A model generated the notes under the pieces. It did not search any database. It worked only from the letters and a program-made list of their open reading frames with translations, and had not been told where the DNA came from. Shown here piece after piece: positions 1 through 7,177 of a DNA stretch of 27,051 nt. Where the stretch lies: positions 1-27,051 of the forward strand of contig CAAGHW010000090.1 of NCBI GenBank assembly GCA_900769765.1. The letters run 5' to 3'. The translations under genes and the position numbers were made by a program. Position 1 is the first letter of the stretch. Each line of letters starts with the position of its first letter. The stretch comes from Bacteroidaceae bacterium (GTDB lineage: Bacteria; Bacteroidota; Bacteroidia; Bacteroidales; Bacteroidaceae).

Positions 1-867
1 CGCGGCTGCAACAACTTCTGCCACTACTGCGTGGTTCCATATACAAGAGGACGCGAAAGAAGCCGCGACATACAGAGCATACTTAACGAGACAAGCGACC
101 TTGTAGCAAAGGGATTCAAGGAGATTATACTTCTTGGACAGAACGTGAACTCATACTCGTTCACCGACGAGAATGGAACAAAAGTCACATTCCCTGAACT
201 GTTGCGCCGCGTGGCACGCCATGCGCCACAGACACGCATAAGGTTCACCACCTCGCATCCAAAGGACATGAGCGACGAAACATTGCACGTAATTGCCGAA
301 GAGCCGAATGTATGCAAGAGCATACACCTGCCCGTACAGAGCGGCAGCAACAACATGCTCAAGACGATGAACCGCAAATACACAAGAGAGTGGTATCTGG
401 ACAGAATAGAAGCAATACGCCGCATAGTTCCCGACTGCGGACTTTCTACCGACATCATTGCAGGCTATTGCGGCGAGACCGAAGAAGACCACAAGGAGAC
501 ATTGTCATTGATGCGATACTGTTCATACGACGCGGCATTCATGTTCAAATACTCGGAACGACCGGGCACCTTTGCCAGCCGTCATTTCAAGGACGACATT
601 GAGGACAGCGAGAAGGTACGCCGCCTGAACGAAATCATTGCTTTGCAACAGGAATGCTCGGCACAGAACAACAGAAAGTGTATAGGCGAGACATACGAAG
701 TGCTTATCGAAGGGGTTTCAAAACGCTCAAAAGAGCAATTCTTTGGCAGGACAGAACAGAACAGAACGGCTGTCTTCGACCGCAAAGGATACAAGATCGG
801 CGACTTTGTCAAGGTAAAGATAAACGACAGTACCGCAGCCACGTTGCTCGGCGAAATCGTTGATTGA
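1..867 (+). CDS. miaB: MiaB, tRNA-2-methylthio-N6-dimethylallyladenosine synthase (C-terminal part)
   Basis: The reading frame is open from the first base, so the gene is cut at its 5' side and the N-terminal MTTase domain lies outside the window. The visible part opens with the radical-SAM signature CxxxCxxC (residues 3, 7 and 10 of the fragment, in RGCNNFCHYC), which holds the 4Fe-4S cluster that cleaves SAM. A radical-SAM barrel follows (for example LPVQSGSNNML, a strongly conserved block), and the last ~60 residues form a TRAM RNA-binding domain. MiaB adds a methylthio group to i6A37 in tRNAs reading UNN codons. The gene ends just before a bidirectional terminator. The VQSGS and TRGRERSR blocks favour MiaB over the paralogues RimO and MtaB, which is family knowledge rather than a computed assignment. 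Confidence 0.95.
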   Translation, partial: RGCNNFCHYCVVPYTRGRERSRDIQSILNETSDLVAKGFKEIILLGQNVNSYSFTDENGTKVTFPELLRRVARHAPQTRIRFTTSHPKDMSDETLHVIAEEPNVCKSIHLPVQSGSNNMLKTMNRKYTREWYLDRIEAIRRIVPDCGLSTDIIAGYCGETEEDHKETLSLMRYCSYDAAFMFKYSERPGTFASRHFKDDIEDSEKVRRLNEIIALQQECSAQNNRKCIGETYEVLIEGVSKRSKEQFFGRTEQNRTAVFDRKGYKIGDFVKVKINDSTAATLLGEIVD

Positions 868-871
868 CAAT

Positions 872-912
872 AAAAAAGATGTGGAGTTCTTAGAGCTCCA
901 CATCTTTTTTTG
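872..912. terminator. Bidirectional rho-independent terminator between miaB and the PspC gene
   Basis: GATGTGGAG (878-886) pairs with CTCCACATC (896-904). The stem is flanked by an A run on the left and a T run on the right, so it can act as an intrinsic terminator on both strands. It lies between two convergent genes, where such a shared terminator is expected. Confidence 0.9.
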
Positions 913-925
913 TATCTGTCAGGAT

Positions 926-1156
926 TTATTTTCCCAAGCGTTTGTTCATTCTTTCCTGAAAACTTGCTTTCTCATTTGCTGCATCAGGCAAAAGCATCCA
1001 CAACAAAAGATAGAAAATAACAGGACAGCCGACACCTGCTATTGACAACGCAACCCAAATAAGGCGCAACAAACGCACATCCCATTTAAAATACTCGGCA
1101 ATTCCGGCACATACACCGCCAAAGACCTTATCTTTCGAACGAAGTAATTTTCCCAT
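926..1156 (-). CDS. Small PspC-domain membrane protein
   Basis: A 76-residue protein that is nearly all PspC domain. The N-terminus LLRSKDKVFGGVCAGIAEYF is the typical PspC opening (K/R..d.v..GVcaGiA.yf.), followed by one hydrophobic segment at about residues 30-56 that should span the inner membrane. In Proteobacteria PspC is part of the phage-shock envelope-stress response. Stand-alone short PspC proteins in Bacteroidetes have no firmly known role, and no other psp genes are nearby. It converges on miaB and is divergent from ftsX. A TATTTTTG element on the minus strand (CAAAAATA at 1200-1207) sits upstream and could be its -7 box. Confidence 0.88.
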   Translation of the reverse strand: MGKLLRSKDKVFGGVCAGIAEYFKWDVRLLRLIWVALSIAGVGCPVIFYLLLWMLLPDAANEKASFQERMNKRLGK

Positions 1157-1199
1157 GTCAATTCTGTTTTATATTTACAATAAATTCATAACACTTTTG

Positions 1200-1228
1200 C
1201 AAAAATAACATTTTTAGGCATTGCCAAA
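1200..1228 (-). promoter_or_regulatory. Candidate promoter for the PspC gene
   Basis: Read on the minus strand, TATTTTTG (1200-1207) fits the Bacteroides -7 consensus TAnnTTTG. A TTTG (1225-1228) lies 17 bases upstream, slightly closer than the usual 19-21. The distance to the start codon is about 45 bases. The assignment is moderate because the spacing is short. Confidence 0.4.
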
Positions 1229-1303
1229 TGTTAAAAAATGCTATAAAACAGCAAAAATGAGCTTTTTTTCGAAAACTCGAGTACAAAATCGCTCTTTATG
1301 GTA

Positions 1304-1311
1304 TATTTTTG
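1304..1311 (+). promoter_or_regulatory. Candidate -7 element of the ftsX operon promoter
   Basis: TATTTTTG matches TAnnTTTG and lies 80 bases upstream of the ftsX start. No TTG is present at the expected -33 distance, so only the -7 half is supported. The rest of the divergent 235-base interval (1157-1391) holds nothing else I can assign. Confidence 0.4.
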
Positions 1312-1391
1312 TAGCAAATTTTGGGGAAGTAGGTCCTGTTTGCAACAAAAACGGACACAAACGACCGATTCCATGAATATAGAGCAAGAAA

Positions 1392-2255
1392 ATGAAGAAA
1401 AAAAAGGTTTTTAAAATACAGACCATAAGCGTATACATAAGCACAACACTCGTGCTGTTGTTGCTTGGCATAATGGGCATACTGTTCATAGGTGCACAAT
1501 CGATATCCAAGAGTGTCCGCGAGAACATTCTGGTGACGGTTGTCTTCAACAACGATGTCGAGGAAAGCGACATATTGAAATTCAAGAAAAGCATTGATAG
1601 CGACAATCGTATCCTTAAAAGCATATACATATCAAAAGAGCAGGCTCTTGCCGAAGAGACATTGGCTCTAAAGGCAAACCCGATGGAACTGCTCGGATAC
1701 AACCCGTATGAGGCATCCGTTGAGATAACAATGAAACCCGAGTTTTCCAATTCGGCCGAGCTCGATAAACTGAAGAGCATGCTTACAGCCAAAAAGGGTG
1801 TAAAAGAGATTCTATATCAAAAGGACCTTGTGGATACGATAAACAGCAACATACAACGCGCCGGCATTCTATTGTTGGCATTGTTGGTTATGCTCACACT
1901 CATTTCGTGGTCGTTGATAGGCAACCTTGTAAGATTGTCAATATACTCGAAGCGTTTCCTTCTGCATACGATGAAGCTGGTTGGAGCGACATGGAACTTC
2001 ATAAGCAGACCGTTCATCATCAAGAACATGTGGATTGGATTCTCTTCGGGCATCATAGCAAACATATTGCTTGCAGCGGGGCTATACTTCCTTCAACAGA
2101 ACGAGCCGGCCATAGCATCGATGCTGCCTGTCGAGGGGTTGATTGTTGTCGCAACGGGAATAACACTTTTCGGCATGATCATATGTATGCTATGCGCATT
2201 CTTGTCGGTACGCCGTTTCCTGCGTATGCGCAAGAACGATCTATATTTCATTTAA
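1392..2255 (+). CDS. ftsX: FtsX, cell-division ABC-transporter-like membrane protein
   Basis: A protein of 287 residues, a normal FtsX length. A Lys-rich N-terminus precedes the first transmembrane segment (about residues 13-35), then a periplasmic domain (about 36-155), and three C-terminal transmembrane segments (about 160-180, 210-235 and 250-275), the standard FtsX topology. The block YKLHTMKLVGAT-like sequence (LLHTMKLVGATWNFISRPF) is the typical cytoplasmic loop contacting FtsE. FtsX works with the ATPase FtsE at the division site to control peptidoglycan hydrolases. ftsE is not adjacent in this window. It heads the packed operon ftsX-DUF3098-uppP-truB-queA-folK, a common arrangement in Bacteroidales. 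No Shine-Dalgarno sequence is seen before the ATG. Confidence 0.93.
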   Translation: MKKKKVFKIQTISVYISTTLVLLLLGIMGILFIGAQSISKSVRENILVTVVFNNDVEESDILKFKKSIDSDNRILKSIYISKEQALAEETLALKANPMELLGYNPYEASVEITMKPEFSNSAELDKLKSMLTAKKGVKEILYQKDLVDTINSNIQRAGILLLALLVMLTLISWSLIGNLVRLSIYSKRFLLHTMKLVGATWNFISRPFIIKNMWIGFSSGIIANILLAAGLYFLQQNEPAIASMLPVEGLIVVATGITLFGMIICMLCAFLSVRRFLRMRKNDLYFI

Positions 2256-2270
2256 AAAACAAGTACAGTA

Positions 2271-2501
2271 ATGGACAAATCAAGATTTGCGTTCAGCAAA
2301 AAGAACTACATACTGCTGATAATTGGCGTGGCAGCCATTGTCTTAGGTTTCATACTTATGGGTGGTCCAGGTTCTACCGAGACTCACTTTGAGCCGGACA
2401 TTTTCAGTTTCAGAAGAATAAAGCTTGCTCCGGCAATATGCTTTGCAGGCTTTATATTTGTGATTTATGCCATAATGCACAAACCCAAGAACAACAGATA
2501 A
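2271..2501 (+). CDS. DUF3098 family small membrane protein
   Basis: A 76-residue protein with two hydrophobic segments (about residues 14-30 and 52-69) separated by a short polar loop containing FEPDIFSFRRI. This pattern and the position between ftsX and uppP match the Bacteroidetes family DUF3098, whose function is unknown. The gene begins 15 bases after ftsX, and its TAA shares one base with the ATG of uppP (TAATG at 2499-2503), so translation is probably coupled. Conservation between a division gene and an undecaprenyl phosphatase gene suggests an envelope role, but this is only inference from context. Confidence 0.88.
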   Translation: MDKSRFAFSKKNYILLIIGVAAIVLGFILMGGPGSTETHFEPDIFSFRRIKLAPAICFAGFIFVIYAIMHKPKNNR

Positions 2502-3337
2502 TGGATACACTCGAAGCACTATTGCTCGGACTGCTGCAGGGATTGACCGAATACCTGCCGATAAGCAGCAGCGGACACCTTACATTGGGTTCAAACATGT
2601 TCGGCATAGAAGAGCCCGAGACCATACTGCCATTTACTGTATTGCTCCATGTGGCAACGGTCTTAAGCACTATAGTCATTCTGCACAAAGAGATTACATG
2701 GATATTTAAAGGACTGTTTACCTTTGCCCCTGCAAGCGAAGGCAAGAGTTTCTTTGACAGGCTCAACAACCAACAGCGATATGCTTTGGCAATAATAGTA
2801 TCCATGATTCCTGTAGGTATAGTAGGAGTCTTTTTCAAGGATGCTGTAGAAGAGACATTCAGCAGTCTGCTCGTTGTGGGATGTTGCCTGTTGCTCACAG
2901 CGGCGTTGCTTACCTTCTCGTATTACGCAAAGCCCAAACAGAAGGCCGAGGTTTCGATAAAGGATGCGTTCATCATAGGTATAGGACAGGCTTTGGCTGT
3001 CCTGCCCGGACTTTCACGTTCCGGCACAACCATTGCAACAGGTCTGATACTCGGCAACAGCAAACAGAACATGGCGCAGTTCTCGTTCTTGATGGTAATA
3101 CCGCCAATACTCGGTGAGGCATTGCTTGAAACAATAGATATGTTCGAGACAGGAATAAGTGCCTCGTTCGGCGGCATATCGCCTACTGCGCTTATCGTAG
3201 GTTTCCTTGCCGCATTCCTGTCGGGATGCGCCGCATGCAAATGGATGATTTCCATTGTAAGACGCGGTAAACTCATATATTTCGCATATTATTGCCTTGT
3301 TGTAGGTATAGTAACAATCATATTCTCATTAAAGTAA
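2501..3337 (+). CDS. uppP: UppP (BacA), undecaprenyl-diphosphate phosphatase
   Basis: A multi-pass inner-membrane enzyme that dephosphorylates undecaprenyl diphosphate to recycle the lipid carrier for peptidoglycan and O-antigen synthesis. Both family motifs are present: QxxxE with PISSSGH (Q13, E17, residues 20-26) and the second PGxSRSGTT motif near residues 168-176. The length from this start is 278 residues, typical of the family. A longer frame begins upstream at 2438, but that extension would run through the DUF3098 gene. I chose the ATG at 2501 because it directly overlaps the upstream stop codon and gives the canonical N-terminus. Confidence 0.95.
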   Translation: MDTLEALLLGLLQGLTEYLPISSSGHLTLGSNMFGIEEPETILPFTVLLHVATVLSTIVILHKEITWIFKGLFTFAPASEGKSFFDRLNNQQRYALAIIVSMIPVGIVGVFFKDAVEETFSSLLVVGCCLLLTAALLTFSYYAKPKQKAEVSIKDAFIIGIGQALAVLPGLSRSGTTIATGLILGNSKQNMAQFSFLMVIPPILGEALLETIDMFETGISASFGGISPTALIVGFLAAFLSGCAACKWMISIVRRGKLIYFAYYCLVVGIVTIIFSLK

Positions 3338-3339
3338 AT

Positions 3340-4032
3340 ATGGATTTCGTCGCCGGAGAGATAATACCGATTTTTAAGCCATACACTTGGACTTCGTTTC
3401 AGATAGTCAATAAAGTGCGATACCACCTGAGCCGGAAATACGGAATAAAACGCTTCAAGGTAGGGCACGCCGGTACGCTTGACCCATTGGCTACAGGAGT
3501 GCTGTTGCTGTGCACCGGAAAAGCCACAAAGAGAATAGAAGAGTTACAGAAGCATACCAAAGAGTACGAAGCAGAGATTATGCTTGGAGCTACAACACCG
3601 TCGTACGACATGGAACATCCTGTAAACGAGACCTTCCCTTATGAACATATTACCAGGGAGATGGTTGAAAATACATTGACACGCTTCATAGGAGACATTG
3701 CTCAACGTCCGCCACTCTTTTCGGCATGCAAAGTCGACGGAAAACGCGCTTACGACCTTGCACGAAAAGGCAGCGACATGCAGCTGGAACCCAAACAGAT
3801 ACGCATAGACAACATAGAGTTGCTCGAATATGAGCTACCCAAGATAAAGATTCGTGTAACCTGCGGTAAAGGAACATACATACGTTCACTTGCACGAGAC
3901 ATAGGCGAAGCCCTGCAGAGTGGAGCATATCTGACCGCACTGTCACGAACAAGAATAGGAGAATATAAAATAGAGAATTGTATAACCCCGGAAGCCTTTC
4001 CCGAATGGCTTGAAAAACAATCAGTATCATGA
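3340..4032 (+). CDS. truB: TruB, tRNA pseudouridine-55 synthase
   Basis: This enzyme converts U55 to pseudouridine in the T-loop of tRNAs. The catalytic block GHAGTLDPLATG is present with the nucleophile Asp at residue 48, the same number as in E. coli TruB. Other conserved blocks are KPYTWTSFQIV near the N-terminus (the family's KP.G.TS), RPPLFSACKVDGKRAYDLAR-type sequence in the middle, and CGKGTYIRSLARDIG. The 230-residue length is at the short end: the C-terminal PUA-like extension is absent or small. The start at 3340 is two bases after the uppP stop. A frame starting at 3292 would overlap uppP and is less likely. Confidence 0.95.
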   Translation: MDFVAGEIIPIFKPYTWTSFQIVNKVRYHLSRKYGIKRFKVGHAGTLDPLATGVLLLCTGKATKRIEELQKHTKEYEAEIMLGATTPSYDMEHPVNETFPYEHITREMVENTLTRFIGDIAQRPPLFSACKVDGKRAYDLARKGSDMQLEPKQIRIDNIELLEYELPKIKIRVTCGKGTYIRSLARDIGEALQSGAYLTALSRTRIGEYKIENCITPEAFPEWLEKQSVS

Positions 4033-4052
4033 CTGAAGAAAATTTTATCATT

Positions 4053-4057
4053 GGAGG
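4053..4057 (+). promoter_or_regulatory. Shine-Dalgarno-like site deciding the queA start
   Basis: GGAGG lies 7 bases before the ATG at 4065. Such a strong Shine-Dalgarno sequence is uncommon in Bacteroidetes, and here it argues for the start at 4065 rather than the ATG at 4029, which overlaps the truB stop. Confidence 0.6.
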
Positions 4058-4064
4058 ACAACAC

Positions 4065-5123
4065 ATGAAGCTATCGCAGTTCAAGTACAAATTACCCGAA
4101 GACCGTATCGCACTCTACCCAGCACCATACCGCGATGAATCGCGTTTGCTTGTATTACATAAGAAGAGTGGCAAGATTGAACATCGTATATTCAAGGAAG
4201 TTATTGAATATTTCGATGAAAAGGACCTTTTTGTAATGAATGACAGCAAGGTTTTCCCTGCACGTCTTTATGGCAACAAGGAGAAGACAAATGCAAAGAT
4301 AGAGGTATTCCTGCTACGCGAGCTCAACGAAGAGTTCCGCCTATGGGATGTACTTGTTGACCCTGCACGCAAGATACGTATCGGCAACAAGCTATATTTC
4401 GGTGAAGACAATTCAATGGTAGCAGAGGTTATCGACAACACAACCTCACGTGGCAGAACATTACGTTTCCTGTATGACGGCCCGCACGACGAATTCAAGA
4501 AAGCACTCTATAACCTTGGTGTGGCTCCGTTACCCGATGACTTCAGACGCCTTCGTAAGGAAGAGCCGGAAGACCTTCAAAATTTCCAGACATATTTTGC
4601 AAAGAAGGAGGGCTCGGTAACAGCATCGTTCGCAGGCCTGCACTTTACACGCGAGTTGATGAAACGTATGGAAATCAGAGGCATCGACACCGCTTTCGTG
4701 ACCATGCACACAGGATTGGGTTGTTTCCGCGAGATTGATGTCGAAGATTTGACAAAGCACAAGATGGACAGCGATCTTATAAGCGTCGACACAGAAGCCG
4801 TTCAGAAAGTAAACAAGGCAAAGGCTGAGGGACGTAAGATATGTGCGATTGGAACATCGGTGCAGCGCGTACTCGAAACCGCAACATTGACAGGTGGCAT
4901 GCTCAAAGAATATGACGGATGGACAAGTAAATTCATATTCCCGGAGCATAACTTTGAAGTAGCTAACTGCATGATAGCCAACTTCTATGCACCTTATTCG
5001 ACAATGCTTATGCTCACTACCGCATTCGGCGGTTATGACAACGTGATGAATGCATACGATGTAGCACTCAAAGAGGGATACCGCTTTGGCTTGTACGGCG
5101 ATGCAATGCTCATTATCGACTGA
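4065..5123 (+). CDS. queA: QueA, S-adenosylmethionine:tRNA ribosyltransferase-isomerase
   Basis: QueA moves the ribosyl part of SAM to 7-aminomethyl-7-deazaguanine in tRNA to form epoxyqueuosine, at the wobble position of tRNAs for Asp, Asn, His and Tyr. The protein of 352 residues begins MKLSQFKYKLPEDRIALYP, the usual QueA opening. Conserved blocks include NDSKVFPARL, TASFAGLHFTRELM, VTMHTGLGCFREI, and the C-terminal AFGGYDNVMNAYDVALKEGYRFGLYGDAMLI. A GGAGG sequence supports the start at 4065. An in-frame ATG at 4029 would add 12 residues not normally found in the family. The stop codon overlaps the folK start by one base (TGATG). Confidence 0.96.
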   Translation: MKLSQFKYKLPEDRIALYPAPYRDESRLLVLHKKSGKIEHRIFKEVIEYFDEKDLFVMNDSKVFPARLYGNKEKTNAKIEVFLLRELNEEFRLWDVLVDPARKIRIGNKLYFGEDNSMVAEVIDNTTSRGRTLRFLYDGPHDEFKKALYNLGVAPLPDDFRRLRKEEPEDLQNFQTYFAKKEGSVTASFAGLHFTRELMKRMEIRGIDTAFVTMHTGLGCFREIDVEDLTKHKMDSDLISVDTEAVQKVNKAKAEGRKICAIGTSVQRVLETATLTGGMLKEYDGWTSKFIFPEHNFEVANCMIANFYAPYSTMLMLTTAFGGYDNVMNAYDVALKEGYRFGLYGDAMLIID

Positions 5124-5599
5124 TGAAAAAAACAATCATATATTTGGGGCTGGGAACAAACGCCGGCAACAGAGAAGAGAACCTTACGCGAGCGATAGAA
5201 GAACTGTCGCTCGCGCTTGGTAACTGCATTTTAAAGTCTTCGTTCATAGAGACAGAGCCGTGGGGATACAACAGCGAGAACCGCTTCCTGAACTGCGCCG
5301 TATCATTCGAAACGGACAAAAGCCCCATAGAGTTGCTCGACGCAACCGAAGAGATTGAGCGCAAGCTCGGACGCACGACAAAATCGTGCAACGGAATATA
5401 CCACGACCGTATAATAGATATTGACATACTGCTATACGGAGATGAGATTATTGACAATGAAAGACTTGTCATCCCCCACCCTCTTATGCACAGACGCGAC
5501 TTTGTACTGACGCCGCTATGCGAGATAGCTGCCGAGACAATACATCCGACAAGCAAAAAAAGCATCAGAGCACTGCACGAAGAGTGCCAAAATGAATGA
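5123..5599 (+). CDS. folK: FolK, 6-hydroxymethyl-7,8-dihydropterin pyrophosphokinase
   Basis: The enzyme transfers pyrophosphate from ATP to 6-hydroxymethyl-7,8-dihydropterin in folate synthesis. The 158-residue protein shows YLGLGTNAGNREENL at the N-terminus (the family's LGSN.Gd r), then ETEPWGYNSENRFLNCAV, and the signature HDRIIDIDILLYG with the Mg-binding acidic pair at D99 and D101. PHPLMHRRDFVLTPLCEIA completes the active site. Its ATG overlaps the queA stop (TGATG), so it is the last gene of the ftsX operon. No folP or folB is adjacent. Confidence 0.95.
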   Translation: MKKTIIYLGLGTNAGNREENLTRAIEELSLALGNCILKSSFIETEPWGYNSENRFLNCAVSFETDKSPIELLDATEEIERKLGRTTKSCNGIYHDRIIDIDILLYGDEIIDNERLVIPHPLMHRRDFVLTPLCEIAAETIHPTSKKSIRALHEECQNE

Positions 5600-5605
5600 G
5601 ACGAG

Positions 5606-5650
5606 AGCCTGTTTTGTTAAAAAACGAGAATAATCGCAAAAAAACAGGCT
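5606..5650 (+). repeat. Long-loop inverted repeat downstream of folK
   Basis: AGCCTGTTTT (5606-5615) is perfectly complementary to AAAACAGGCT (5641-5650), with a 25-base A-rich spacer. No T run follows the right arm, so it is not a standard intrinsic terminator. It may still end the folK transcript or mark the boundary before the metK promoter. Confidence 0.5.
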
Positions 5651-5679
5651 GCATCATACGAAATAAACAAAAAAGGAAT

Positions 5680-5687
5680 TACCTTTG
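5680..5687 (+). promoter_or_regulatory. Candidate -7 element of the metK promoter
   Basis: TACCTTTG fits TAnnTTTG and is followed by GC, as in many Bacteroides promoters. The predicted transcription start near 5693 would give a metK leader of about 180 bases. No TTG is found at the usual -33 distance. Confidence 0.5.
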
Positions 5688-5692
5688 CACAG

Positions 5693-5875
5693 AGTATCAC
5701 GAAAAGAGCTATGCTCAATTGCGTGTGTGGAGAGATTTGACTGCTTGCAACCACAGTAAAAAATGCTAAAAGCTCCTTCAGAGAGCATTGTAATGGCACA
5801 TCGCCGGCATTCGAGTCCCATACACATTTTTAAAAGATTTATTAACCTGCCTGCAAAAGGCACAAAACATTTACT
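5693..5875 (+). promoter_or_regulatory. Long metK 5' leader with SAM-I-riboswitch-like fragments
   Basis: The leader holds, in SAM-I order, TATCACGAAAAG (5695-5706), TGGAGAGATTTGAC (5728-5741), CTTGCAACC (5744-5752) and TGCTAAAAGCTCC (5764-5776). They resemble the conserved SAM-I core (UAUCA.GA.AG, GGAGGGA, GGCAACC, GUGCUAA.UCC). However, I cannot find a partner for the first strand (a GATAC-type sequence), the P2b arm appears deleted, and the GG that should pair with CC of GCAACC is missing. A small hairpin TGCCT/AGGCA (5848-5862) lies 13 bases before the start codon. This is either a decayed or strongly diverged riboswitch, or coincidence. Confidence 0.3.
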
Positions 5876-7168
5876 ATGGGATATCTATTCACATCAGAAT
5901 CAGTTTCAGAGGGACACCCTGACAAAGTTGCCGATCAAATTTCGGACGCAGTACTTGACGAATTGCTCGCTTTTGACCCCGACTCAAAAGTAGCCTGCGA
6001 GACACTTGTAACAACAGGACAGGCAGTAATTGCCGGAGAGGTAAAATCATCGGCATACATCGACCTGCAGGACATTGCGCGTCGCGTAATCAACAAAATC
6101 GGATACACAAAAAGCGAATACATGTTCGACGGTAACTCATGTGGCATATTCTCGGCAATACACGAGCAAAGCCCCGACATCAACCGTGGCGTTGAACGCA
6201 ACGACCCTATGGAGCAGGGTGCAGGAGACCAGGGTATGATGTTCGGCTACGCGACAAACGAGACAGAGAACTACATGCCTGTATCGCTCGACCTGTCACA
6301 TCTTATCCTTACCGAACTTGCAGAGATACGTCGCGAAGGCAAGGAGATGACCTATCTGCGCCCTGACTCAAAGAGCCAGGTAACAATCGAATACAGTGAT
6401 GACAACAAACCTGTACGCATCGACACAATCGTTGTTTCTACACAGCACGATGATTTCATACAGCCTACAGAGGAAGGCAACGAAGCACAGCTCGCTGCCG
6501 ATGCTGCACAGATTGCAAGAATCAAGGAGGATGTTTTGAATATACTTATGCCACGTGTAAAGGCAAAGATTACATCGGAGAGTGTACTTGCACTCTTTGG
6601 CGACGACATCAAATACCACGTGAACCCTACCGGCAAATTCGTTATCGGCGGACCTCACGGAGATACAGGACTCACAGGACGCAAGATCATCGTTGACACA
6701 TACGGTGGCAAGGGCGCACACGGTGGTGGCGCATTCAGCGGCAAGGACCCCAGCAAGGTTGACCGTAGCGCAGCATATGCAGCACGTCACATTGCCAAGA
6801 ACCTTGTTGCAGCAGGCGTGGCAGACGAGGTGCTGATACAGCTCTCATACGCTATTGGTGTAGCACGCCCTGTAAGTGTTTTTGTAAACACATACGGAAC
6901 AGCAAAGGTAAGCCTCAGCGACGGAGAGATTGCAAAGATTGTAGAGCAGTTGTTCGACCTTCGCCCAAAAGCTATCGAAGAGCGTCTTAAGCTACGTAAC
7001 CCTATATATAGCGAAACAGCATCATACGGACATATGGGACGTACACCACAGGTGGTTACCAAGCGTTTCACATCGCGTTACCTTGATGCAAAAGAGATTG
7101 AAGTTGAGCTATTCACTTGGGAGAAACTCGATTACGTAGACAAGGTAAAGGAAGCTTTTGCGCTTTAA
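5876..7168 (+). CDS. metK: MetK, S-adenosylmethionine synthetase
   Basis: MetK makes SAM from methionine and ATP. The protein of 430 residues is complete and close to the length usual in Bacteroidetes. Active-site blocks are clear: SVSEGHPDKVADQISDAVLD near the N-terminus (H14, D16, K17), GAGDQGMMFGYA near residue 120, and the glycine-rich GGGAFSGKDPSKVDRSAAYA in the C-terminal third. It lies after a 276-base non-coding interval with a likely promoter and long leader. A methyltransferase-like gene starts 9 bases after its stop and a cobalamin adenosyltransferase follows, so a three-gene unit is likely. Confidence 0.97.
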   Translation: MGYLFTSESVSEGHPDKVADQISDAVLDELLAFDPDSKVACETLVTTGQAVIAGEVKSSAYIDLQDIARRVINKIGYTKSEYMFDGNSCGIFSAIHEQSPDINRGVERNDPMEQGAGDQGMMFGYATNETENYMPVSLDLSHLILTELAEIRREGKEMTYLRPDSKSQVTIEYSDDNKPVRIDTIVVSTQHDDFIQPTEEGNEAQLAADAAQIARIKEDVLNILMPRVKAKITSESVLALFGDDIKYHVNPTGKFVIGGPHGDTGLTGRKIIVDTYGGKGAHGGGAFSGKDPSKVDRSAAYAARHIAKNLVAAGVADEVLIQLSYAIGVARPVSVFVNTYGTAKVSLSDGEIAKIVEQLFDLRPKAIEERLKLRNPIYSETASYGHMGRTPQVVTKRFTSRYLDAKEIEVELFTWEKLDYVDKVKEAFAL

Positions 7169-7177
7169 AGAGAGCTG

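Noticed and set aside
2438..2500. Earlier in-frame start for uppP
   Set aside because: It lies wholly within the DUF3098 gene and extends beyond the canonical UppP N-terminus; the TAATG overlap favours 2501.
4029..4064. Earlier ATG for queA overlapping the truB stop
   Set aside because: It adds 12 residues outside the usual QueA N-terminus, and a strong GGAGG lies before the ATG at 4065.
5770..5820. tRNA-like wording in the metK leader (AGCTC, AGAGCA, TTCGAGTCCCA)
   Set aside because: The bases flanking TTCGAGT do not form a T-arm stem, and no acceptor or anticodon stem can be built. At best a relic; not reported as a tRNA.
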